Source: Zygnema cylindricum
Lineage: Eukaryota > Streptophyta > Zygnematophyceae > Zygnematales > Zygnemataceae
Assembly: GCA_037447655.1 (NCBI GenBank)
Contig: JBBHKE010002481.1
Coordinates: 1-64,000, forward strand
DNA length: 64,000 nt
Direction of reading: 5' to 3'
Position 1 is the stretch's first letter. Each line of letters opens with the position of its first letter. This document shows positions 25,195 to 34,735 of the stretch, piece by piece. The translations under genes and the position numbers were made by a program. The notes under the pieces are model-generated. The model saw only the letters and a list, made by a program, of their open reading frames with translations, did no database searches and was not told where the DNA came from.

Positions 25195-25993
25195 TACTGT
25201 AGCGGCCATCAGTACGGACCCAAACATTTTGACGGGTTTGGGTGGACATCCCTTGATCAGTGATCACGCAGTACAATACAGTACAGTACTGTAGTTGTCC
25301 TCACAGTGTACGACATCGTACGAAATTCTTTTGCATTTAGCAATTTGGGGCGTCCACCTAGCAATTTTCCTGAGAAGGTTGTCTATTTTTTCCTGTCCGT
25401 ATTTTTTGCAATGATTGGCTTTGTAATTAAACATCGATTTTCTATTAACCATAAAAATTCGATATATTTATTGGACCAATCATTTTAACCGAAGACCTAT
25501 CCGCCAATTTAAACCCCAAAACCTGTCGCTGTCTTGGTGAGTCGATAAGTACGCCTTGTTATCATTACATTAAACGCGGCCGCGTCCCTTTATCTCGATC
25601 ATCTTTGGATCCACGTGTTTCTTTTCTATTCGCGAACACCACGCGTCGAAAAAACATTGGTCAGCACCGAAAATGACAAGAATTATGCTATTATCCAAGA
25701 TCTTAAAATGACAATCAAGGAAACACGGCCTAACAAAAAGAAAGTATGTAGGGCATTATCGGCATCCTTTCCGAGTTTTTCTTTTCGGAAGAAATGACCT
25801 GGCACACGTAAGAATATGTACGGAACTACAGATTCCAGTTTCGAGAAACTGGAAAAATGCTGACGGAGAGGCGGTTGATTGGTCGTATAGTTTCTCAATT
25901 CTCATCCCATGCATACTCCCATGCGTCCCATAACCTTTTTTTTGTTTTTGACTTTTCTTCCCTTTGTATCGATCCTGGTCAAATACCCTCCCT

Positions 25994-26060
<67 letters not shown>

Positions 26061-26208
26061 CGCACGTTTAACGACCATTACCCCTCTCCCGGTTCTTTTT
26101 TGTTCACAAGACTACGTTTTCCCTTTCTCTTTTGTCCTTTCACCCTGTTCCCCTCCCCTCTCTTTTTCTTTCTCTCTCCTTCGTTTTCATTTTTCCTGTC
26201 TCCTTGAA
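25195..26208 (+). promoter_or_regulatory. Upstream region and CT/CG-rich leader of kinase-family gene A
   Basis: About 25998-26044 is an uninterrupted CT run, followed by alternating CG to about 26063, then pyrimidine-rich sequence up to the ATG at 26209. Genes B and C have equally CT-rich leaders on their own strands, so this looks like a conserved 5' UTR/core-promoter trait of the family. The alternating CG run could adopt Z-DNA. The transcription start is not visible. No gene is seen in 25195-25900. Confidence 0.5.
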
Positions 26209-29200
26209 ATGTCATCCAAGAGGACTTTGCAGCCGAATCCGTACGGACCTAAAATCTTAAATACTGCTGAGGTCTGTGCGGCCACTGCCTTCTTCTCCAG
26301 AAATAATGTGGTCAGCAAGGATGAACACTGGGTTTCTTACAAGGGGAACCTTTCAGGCAGATTAGTTTTAGTTCACCGAATGTTAAATTTCACGGAAGAA
26401 CACAAAAAACAGTTGGGCTCAAAACTGAACGATCTTAAACATCCGCATATTGCGAAGGTTATCGGTTGGTGTCCCAATGATATGTATGTTGTAACAAATT
26501 ACATGGAGAATGGCAGTTTAGAGCAGAAATTGATCGACGGAAGCCTCCATTGGAGATATCGATGTCGAATTGCAGCAGAAATCGCATCTGCAATCGTATA
26601 TTTGGAAAGCAAAAATGTCCCCTTATATGCATTTTCCTCCGCTTTTGTTTTTCTGGACGATTCCAACAAAAGCCAGCTTATTTACACTCTTCCTTGGATG
26701 TTTCGGAAAGATTTTGTTCACAGCTTTGGTATTTTCCTGATCGAACTTATAACTGGACTTTCAATAGAGGAGGCTTCCACGTTGACCCATAGATTATCTT
26801 CTTTAAATAATTTATTAGCATCAGCTACGCTCATGACAAAGCTAGATACTAGGTCAGGGAGCTGGCCAGCTGATTTGGCTAAAAACTTAGTGAATTTGGC
26901 GATACAATCTTCATATGAGACTGGACACCCGAATTACACAGAGATCAAATTCCACGAATTGCATGAAGCGCTTATCTGTATTGCAGAAGAAGCAATGGAT
27001 TCTTCAAAGGTGCATGAAATGTTACCTGTTACTGTGCCAGATACCACACCAGATTCCACACCAGATTCCACACCAGATTCCACACCAGATTCCACTCCAG
27101 ATTCCACACCAGATTCTGTAACACTTCCGGGTTTTGAGCCACAAATTGTGAAGAATGGGGTTCTCCGTTCAGAGAATGAGGTGTTTGATGCTTTACCTTT
27201 GAAAGAAAGGCTTTCAGCGATTGAGCGTGAAGTACAGACTCGAGCATCTGCACTGCATGCTGACGCCTGTTCACTGCGAATCTCTTACCAATTGGCTGTT
27301 AAGAAAAGGCGGGAAACGACTCAGAAAATATGCGATGTTGCAGATAAAGTGAAGGACTGGGAACTGGAAATTGTCAAGGCTTGTGACGAAGAGGATTTTG
27401 TTACTGCAGAAAGCTGGAAACAGATGATAGAATCCAAACAGACAGAGGCACTGGTGGCAGATGCAGAGGCACGGGAAGCAGAGGCGGAGTGTCAGAAGAT
27501 TTTGCAAAGGTTACAAGAGGTTGAGCATGAAAGTATTGCAGTGAAAACTGACGCAGCAGTGCCTTTGCTTAGTTTGCAACAGGTAAATTTTGAAGCTCAG
27601 CAGCTCTTACAATTTATGGTTCTATTTGTTTTGTGCACTTCATCAGTTCTCTACTGATCTATTTTTACCAAGTTATCCTGTTTTAGGACAGTAGTTATTG
27701 AATGTGGGTTGCTTAAAGAAAGTGTAAATTGTTTATGTTCTGCTAAGGTTCAAGTAAGTTTCACAACAAGCTGCCATAATTTTTCATAAAACGCTGTCAA
27801 ATCAACGATGATTTACGGCTTAAATTACAGCATTCAAGGTTGTTCTGCTCCTGCATTTAACTTCTTTTTTGTTTTTATAGCTAGTTAATGCAGAAAATGG
27901 TTTTTTTTTATGGTTTATTTTTTTGCAGGATGCTCGTGAACATTCAGAAAAAATTGAACAAAAGAACCTGACTGAGGCTATTGTGCGTTTAAGGTTACTG
28001 TCCATTGAGCAAGATGAAATGAAACTGAGAAGTCTAGACGTGATGTTAAAGCAGCAAGAATTGGACAAACAGATGGCAGAATTACAGATGGAACAAAAAG
28101 TGGCGACTGCTGTCAAAATTTCTGAGTTGAAAGAGTTTGAAACGCAGAGAACCGAGCTATTACGGAGTCAGAAAGAAATAGAGCAGAAAGTGGCAGCCAA
28201 ACTCTTAGAAATAGCAGCGCAGGAAGATAAGATCTCAGCCATTGATTTGGAGGTTCAGTCTGCGGAGAGGGAGTATGAATCTTTAAGGTCAGCAATGAAT
28301 TTGGAACAGGAGAAAATAGCGAGTGCCAAAGTTGAGGTGGAGAATGAACATAAGAGGTTAGAGAAGGAGAAATGTCAATTGTTGAATTTGAAAGAGAAAG
28401 CTGGAGAAAAATTGGAAAAGCTTATGAAGGTTGCTGAAACTGCGGTACAAATGTCGGACAAACTGAAAAGAGAATCAGAAGAAAGGAAAGCCAAGAGTGC
28501 TGCAGCAGACAAATTGCGACAGGCGATTTGGAAGTTATCAGAAGCAGAACGAAAAGCTCGCCGAGAATGGCCAGATGCACTGAAAAAGACTTGGAAAGTC
28601 AAGGGGCGTTTGCAGGTAAGATTTTATGACTTCTAAATTGGTTGTTTTAAGGTTTGAGTAAACTTTGCAAAGTTTCTATGGTTTCAACGAAGCAGTACCA
28701 AGCTTGCCATTCTATTCTTGCGGGTCTAGCAGCAGGTCCTGTTCTTGAGGTAACTATCGGCTGTTGATTGGGCGTGTATCGTTTAACAACGAGTTAAGAT
28801 AACGTAACAGATGTAAGAGAGTTTAAACAGTTATTCAAACCTGAGGAAAGCTCTGTTTTGTCTCGAGGGAATGCATTTGAGAGCGCGGAGTTAGTGGCAC
28901 GCTCTATCTGCATCCAAGTAAAACTAAATGGTTCTTGTAAATGGAAGAGTTTTCAGGATGTTAAGAGAGCCGCAAAGAGGATATGAGCGTTCAATACTTT
29001 ATATCGCTGGTTATAGCACCCTCAAAGACTGTATAGCTCCTTTCAAAGCTTTCAGTTTAACTCAATTGCCTGGTGATTATCACACAGCAAATTCAAGCCA
29101 AACTTTCTGAAAGAAAATCCAGAGATTATAGAACATTTTATGAAAACACGCCCTGTTTAGTCTCAATGGTATTGAAAATTTCATTAGAAGCATCTTACTT

Positions 29201-31398
29201 TTAGATCTCGGGTTTTTTTGAGTAAATTTGAAGAGGCCGTAGTATCTGTCTTTAGTAGCACGTGAATTTTTAGAGATTCTTGGTGGTATTAAGGAAGGGA
29301 ATTTTATGTTGGAAACATTTTTTTCTTCTATGGGAAGGCCTTCCTCTACAATCTTGGGATGTGGAAATTCAAATGTAGATTAAGTGCTGGAGTTCCGTAG
29401 CTTTCCTAGAGAAAGCTGGTGTGGGTGTTTTACAGATTTACCTCGTAAGGGGCCGACGGTAGTTTCATTGCTTGAATCCACCGGCGATATTTTATGTGAT
29501 TTAAACCAGCCAGATTTATGGGAACCCTTAAGTTCTATCTCTGCTGGCATCATCCATAATGAAACTGGTGCTTAGGCTGTTATAAGCCTGAGTCACTAGA
29601 TAGTTCTCGCCTTTAAAGTAGGAGGAGAATTTTCTTTCACTGTTTATAATGTGTCATTTGAGGTAAAACCGAAAATGGGGGCATGTGGATTTGAAGTTGT
29701 AGAAGAAGACAGAGAGAAGCATATTCCAAAAGTGCGGCGGACAGGTCGGTGGGCAACCCACCACAAATAACAGAAACAATTATAGGATGTTCAGACTTTT
29801 GATCTGAACATCCTATGATTTATTTGACTGTGTCGCCTATTTCGGTTTGGTGGCAATTTTGTAGCACTGAATACCAATTGCCTCTTGAATCAGCTGCTGA
29901 AGCTTTGTCAGGCTGATCCATTCATCTTCTGTTAGGATATTAACACCCAGCTCTTTTGCTTCGGCTCTTCAAACCTGGATCATTACTGATGACAACATTA
30001 TCTGCTGCTGCTTATTTTGAAACCTAAACGCTTAGCAAGATCTTTTGCTTCTTGACCCCCTTGGTTGAGTAGCTTGCCTGTAAAAACTTTTTTTTCCACT
30101 GTAAGATACGGCTGAAAGGTTTGCTGAACCTGGAGTAATATTGATACAATCGTCTAATGGAATGATACATTCGGTTTGTAGGGGATTTTGAAAGAAAGAA
30201 GAAATTCCATGTGCCGTCATTTGTCCGATACACTCCTGTGAATTCAGATCTTCTTCAACTCCTTTGGATGACTAATCATAATTCAGAATTTTAATGTAGA
30301 CCTGATATTTTTGACGCTTCTCCAACTTGAGAAATGCCTAACGCGTAGACAAACTGATTTTACTCAATTGTTTTGGCTATTTCAATTGATTGAAATATGT
30401 TCTGAACGGATAAAGCACCCCATTCTTCCTTTGGTAAAAGAAGAAATTTACTACCTTTATTTAGGGGCACCTTACAAATATCTGCAGGTCAACGAATACG
30501 TTTGTATTGTGTAAGAGCCCTATGTTTTCATCGTTTAAACCTTGTATATCAAAGGCGTTTTTAGATATAAAATGTCGCAAATAGCCCAATACCTGGGCAT
30601 CTTAGTGAAATCCACTAATACACCTTCTGGCGGCTCCCCCTGCAATACGTTGAGTATCTGATCTATAAACCGGACAAGTTCTTGAAGCTCATAGGTTTCA
30701 AAATGATCCTGTTCTGTGTGGGATTTTGCAATGTGAGGGATGACACCTCCAGCATGTTGTATGGGGACCTGTTCTCCTATCATCAAATGTCTACGATTAA
30801 TTTCATTTTTACAGTTATGTCTGGTTTAATTAACTCAGCTGATTTTTGCTCTTAATAGAAATGGTCATACGCCGATGAAGCTGTATTTTAGTATTTATTA
30901 TAGCCTCTTGAACATTCTCTCTTGCAGGATCTGGAGGTACAATGGAATTTAATTCAAGAGGAAATGGCGACTCATCAACAGGATTTGGTTACATGCGAAG
31001 AGAGACTAACACTTCTGAAAGCAGATAAAGCAGTAGCAATAAGTTCAAAACTTTTTGTCCAAGCGAAAGGGATTTCAAATGAGGTTAAGCGTCTATCTGA
31101 TGAAGTTTCCACAAAAGAAGATGAGTTAGTAGACCTTAGTGCAAAATCAGCAAAATTGGATGAAGATATACAAACAGAAAAAGCTAATTTGGCTGCTTCA
31201 GAAGAGACGCTGATAAAAATTGAACGGGAAATGTTTACGGCTCGGTTTAAATGGCTAAATATGGTGGCTACTGTAACAAGACAGAAAATGGAAGCTATGG
31301 CAGAAAAGGAGGAAATTGGCAAAGCCAATTCATTAAAATTGGAGCTTCAAGAAATAAATGAAGAAGCAGACGAGCTCCAGAAGAAATATGGATTATAG
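26209..31398 (+). CDS. Kinase-family gene A: pseudokinase plus coiled coil, active kinase lost
   Basis: Three exons: 26209-27582, 27929-28615, 30928-31398; introns GT-AG and phase 0; 843 residues. Residues 1 to about 265 are a pseudokinase matching the first domain of genes B and C. It has no glycine loop, the VAIK lysine is replaced (LVLVHRM), and HRD and DFG are absent. A TPDS repeat (27037-27117) follows, then a long coiled coil equivalent to the C-terminal parts of B and C, ending EEADELQKKYGL. The entire second, active kinase domain and the intron before it are missing. Intron 2 is 2.3 kb, against 239-487 bp in the paralogues, because it carries bacterial-type DNA. The start chosen is the first Met that matches the paralogue layout; the frame is open upstream to 25909 only through CT-rich leader. 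Likely a cytosolic scaffold or regulatory partner (inference). Confidence 0.85.
27037..27117 (+). repeat. Coding 12-bp minisatellite (TPDS repeats)
   Basis: Six full units of CCAGATTCCACA, with small variants, plus a partial seventh encode TPDSTPDS. They sit between the pseudokinase and the coiled coil, exactly where genes B and C carry their active kinase. The array is probably length-variable between individuals. Confidence 0.95.
28660..29770 (+). pseudogene. Unidentified decayed coding-like sequence inside intron 2 of gene A
   Basis: Plus-strand frames such as 28928-29110, 29384-29575 and about 29610-29770 (VEEDREKHIPKVRRTGRW, stop TAA 29768-29770) read like fragments of one or more proteins with many breaks. 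I do not recognise the family. The last fragment stops just before the hairpin that separates it from the convergent ligA relic, so it may be the neighbouring bacterial gene in the same transferred piece. Chance open frames remain possible. Confidence 0.3.
29782..29816. terminator. Bidirectional terminator-like hairpin
   Basis: A perfect 14-bp stem, ATAGGATGTTCAGA (29782-29795) and its complement (29803-29816), encloses a 7-base loop. It lies between the end of a plus-strand frame (29770) and the 3' end of the minus-strand ligA relic (about 29842). This is where bacteria place a shared intrinsic terminator for convergent genes. In its present intron it probably has no function. Confidence 0.6.
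29842..30786 (-). pseudogene. ligA: Decayed bacterial NAD-dependent DNA ligase (LigA), C-terminal half
   Basis: Read on the minus strand across several frames, the LigA domains occur in the right order. OB-fold: VPIQHAGGVIPHI. Zinc-finger remnant: CPVY then AARRC. HhH entry: LRHFISKNAFDIQGL. HhH core: KEEWGALSVQNIFQSIE and YALGISQVGEA. BRCT: KVFTGKL, QEAKDLAKRLGF and GVNILTEDEWISL, ending near 29842. There are several frameshifts and stops, and the first zinc-finger pair has a Cys-to-Tyr change. The adenylation domain is absent. Plants normally use ATP-dependent ligases, so a bacterial donor is likely. NAFDIxGL and EDEW are reminiscent of alphaproteobacterial LigA (recalled family knowledge, not checked). 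The host gene is transcribed on the opposite strand. Confidence 0.85.
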
Positions 31399-33154
31399 CG
31401 AGAGGATCTTGGATGTGAGTGGCAGTGCGTCTGAGTTACAAAGAAAGGTAACTGTGGGGTTGATGTAGTAGCGGCAATTCTCCAGGTTCAAGATTTCCAT
31501 GGAATGAACAGCAACTGTAAGAATTTATACAACTGGTCGGATTCGTAAATATGCACACACCTCCTGAAGAGGTGTCAAATCGATAATTTGTGAAATGAAC
31601 ATTATAACCTGAAGTGTACTCAACAATTTCAACCTTTATTTGGTTTTTTATGAACAATAGGGAGATATTTTTGGGAATTCTACTTTTGTTTGTTAACGGT
31701 AGACAGAAGACGATAGAATAGAGGCAAAACGAAATGTGGTCCCATGCTCTAATCAGCCATGAGGTGGTTTGGTATTATTTGGAACCTTTTGGTGTTAGAA
31801 CAGTGAGTAGTATCATGAATTAGGTCTTCATACTTGGTCCTTAGGGTTTGCTAACTTTTCCTATTAGCACTAGAAATTTAGAGTGTGGACGTATGCAGCT
31901 GTTAGTTTTATTCAAGTTTGTGCAACCGTTTTCTATAAGCTAATGCATTTATATTTATTGGTTCCAAATTGTTGTCTATAGTGCTTTTCCCATTGTATAG
32001 TTAATAAAACCTGGACCTTACATTTTTAGGTTGTCTTCCTTCTTTAAGTTTATGTTGGTTTCTTTATCTTTTTCCAACCCTCAAAGCATCATGTTTCAGT
32101 CGTTCGATTCCACCTTTTTGTAAGGGAGCGTAAAAGGAAAAGAAAAGTGTTTGCCTATTTGGGTATGAAAAGTTGCTCTTTTCCATTCATGGCTTTTGTG
32201 TCATCCAATTGATTCCATCCACTTCTGTTTTTGAACTATTGATTATTTTTGAACTAAACGTGTTTACTTTCTCGATTCGTACTTCAGTCCCTCAGCTCAG
32301 TCACCTAATGTTGTTGTTTAACATGAAAGTCCAACAATTTTGAACCTTTTTTGAAAACATGGAAACTCAAAGAATATAAGACAAGCTTTATGAGCATTGG
32401 CTAGATGAACTTCACAGGAGTGATTTTTAATGTGGATTTTATGCAAGTCCACAAAATTTTCCACATCTGTTATATTTCATGCTAACTGTCATTTTGTCCT
32501 ACATATATAACTGCCTGGAAACAATTGTATGACCACTGTTGACAAGTTTATAATCTGATTTGTTATTGCTAAGCTGCAATAAATGTTATTCAGTCTTCGA
32601 GGCACAGATGTTCCAACCTAACTCATATTTTTACTGAACAGTTTTCTTAACTCAGCCCCAAAAACCTATGAAATGGAGTTAGTTTATGTGAAAAAAGAGT
32701 GTGGACCATACTCTGGAATGGGATAAGTAGAAGATTTTCTTGTAGCGTTACAAAATCTGAAAACCTGTGCAAGATCTTACTTTTAAAACTTTCGGCGAGA
32801 TTAAAACTTGTCCAATTTTGGCATACTAAAAGTTACGTTGATGGTAGCGATAGGCCTGATACAAATATTCACTAATTGCCTACAATTCAACAGCAAAATA
32901 TTCACTGACAAAAATATTAAGCCCTTTTTGAAGGTACGATGGAAATCAATATCTAACCGCAGAAAATTCATTAAATAAAACTAATACGACAGTAAGTTGA
33001 CAACCAAATAGTACCACGTGTAGATGATCACATTTTGCTGTACTTTGACCCGTTACGAGATGTCTTGCCATTCACAGTTAAACATCCACCGTATTCCTCA
33101 ATTTTTAATTTCATTTTTTGGGTTTTTATCTTCTTCTCTCTCATTTAGAATTTA
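31399..33154. other. 3' flank of gene A and intergenic DNA
   Basis: The first few hundred bases are presumably the 3' UTR of gene A; AATAAA-like motifs occur near 32003. The rest is AT-rich without a convincing coding frame or repeat. Confidence 0.4.
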
Positions 33155-33382
33155 TGGGGAGCAAAGTTTACGATGTTTGGGATTTTTGAGGAAAATGTGA
33201 ACATGGAAAACGTGCTTCAAATAATTGAAGTAAGAGGGAGGCCGCCTTTTGGGCAATTACTTATTACAGCTGCCAATAAAGTAGCCCCGTATCTCGGATT
33301 AAATAAACTTGAGAGAATGGGATACAAGAAGAAGAAACCTGAAGCATTGAAAGGAGACTTAGAAGAACAGAACGCATTGTGA
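33155..33382 (+). CDS. Possible terminal exon of an unrecognised protein
   Basis: After a pyrimidine tract and an acceptor (CTCTCATTTAG, about 33137-33147) a frame runs in phase 0 as NLWGAKFTMFGIFEEN, then GRPPFGQLLITAANKVAPYL and GYKKKKPEALKGDLEEQ, to a TGA at about 33380-33382. The composition is protein-like, mixing a helical segment and a Lys-rich tail. I do not recognise it and found no upstream exons. Confidence 0.3.
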   Translation, partial: WGAKFTMFGIFEENVNMENVLQIIEVRGRPPFGQLLITAANKVAPYLGLNKLERMGYKKKKPEALKGDLEEQNAL

Positions 33383-33655
33383 GGCTGGACAGGTATCAAC
33401 GATAATATAGTGGAAATGTTAAAAGAAGGGACGATAGAAAACTATACATGGATAGGAATGTTAAAGACAACGGCCTTCCATAATTGTAAATTGCAAAATC
33501 TTGGACGAAGAAGTGCAGTTTGCCCACTAAAATTCCATGAAAATGCATTTTCTTATGCTCGGATACCATTACGCACATCGTAGCTTAACAGAATACGGAC
33601 ATGGCATTGCAACTCGATATCGCATCAAAAAAAAATCGAACCATTATAAGATGAG
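33383..33655. other. Short intergenic segment
   Basis: No coding or repeat signal until the hAT-like element. The last eight bases (33648-33655, AAGATGAG) are that element's left target duplication. Confidence 0.5.
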
Positions 33656-34114
33656 CAGAGGTCGCAAACGGTTGACCGAAACCGTAACCAACTGTTAACC
33701 GACCGCCCGCGTCGGATCCGGAACGGAGTGCCAAATGTGGGGTGCCGGGCGGATTTGGGCGGTTGATTCACAGAAAAAAAAAAAATCGGTTACGGTCGGG
33801 TAAGTAAAACACGAAAAAAATTGAAAGTGTTGTACTGTCCCTACTATCCAACATTATTGTACTTTTTACTCTTGGTATTGTAGAAGGTACGAGGGAGATG
33901 TACGATTAATTTTGTATTTGTTCGGGTACGGACGGGTAAGGTTAGTCGCGAGAAATCGAGTTTCGGTTAACTTTTAATTTCGTAAACGCGTTTCGGGTAA
34001 CGGTTAACAATTTTGAAGCGTGACATAACTCGGTCGGGCGTCGGGTACTCAGATTTTGAAAAAAAAAAAACGGTGGGTTTCGGTTATCTAAAATTTTGAC
34101 TTTTGCGACCTCTG
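33656..34114. mobile_element. hAT-like non-autonomous element, CAGAGGTC family, copy 1
   Basis: The ends CAGAGGTCGCAAA and TTTGCGACCTCTG are perfect inverses. The flanks AAGATGAG (33648-33655) and ACGATGAG (34115-34122) match at 7 of 8 bases, the 8-bp duplication typical of hAT transposons. The 459-bp body is GC-rich near the left end (CGGATCCGGAACGG) and non-coding. Related copies lie at 52918-53880 and 62624-62796. Confidence 0.85.
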
Positions 34115-34735
34115 ACGATGAGCTCACTTCTCGAGAAGTGAGCCACGCGCATTTGAAGATCACAATTTGTAGCCGATATATCTCGTGCTCATGAATATCG
34201 ACATTATTTCTTACATTATCACTTTATCAGATGTTTACATCAAATATTGGCACGGCGTGACCGATATATAACTCCCGTTTCTCGCGCACATTCGCACACG
34301 TGTACCATAATATCGTATACCGTACAAGGGAATGTGTAGTCTGTATGTACAAGAGTACACATGTCGGCGGGCTATGAAATTTTGCTGTGTGACTTGTGCG
34401 GATAGCTGAACGAATTAGGGCGAACGGAAAAGTCGAGTTTGCGAGCAGGATAGCAGACACGCATCAGCAAACAAAAGAAAAGAAGTGAAATAGAAGAGGA
34501 AAACGGAAGTGAAAAAGAAGAGGAAAACGGAAGTGAAAAATAAGTAAACAATAAAAGGTCGGAGTAAGACATAGTCACAAGCGTCTCAAGGACATCTTGG
34601 GAAGGCGGCAGTGGAGTCAAAAAGATAATTTTCTGGGGGACAAGGTAGTCGTCCACGGGAGGAACAACGATAGTGAAGTGCAGTGTTTTTCAGTACCTTA
34701 AGCATAGATACCCTTTTAAGGTTCTCATTCTGACA
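34115..34735. other. Upstream region of the E2 gene
   Basis: It contains a 22-bp perfect palindrome centred on CTCGAG (34122-34143) next to the transposon's target duplication. A GAAGTGAAAAAGAAGAGGAAAACG unit is tandemly repeated near 34485-34540. An in-frame Met at 34673 lies 21 codons before the chosen E2 start. Promoter elements cannot be assigned with confidence. Confidence 0.45.

Noticed and set aside
25909-26208. Upstream extension of gene A by 100 codons
   Set aside because: It translates the CT/CG microsatellite into Ser-Leu and Arg-Ala runs; the paralogues start at the position equivalent to 26209.
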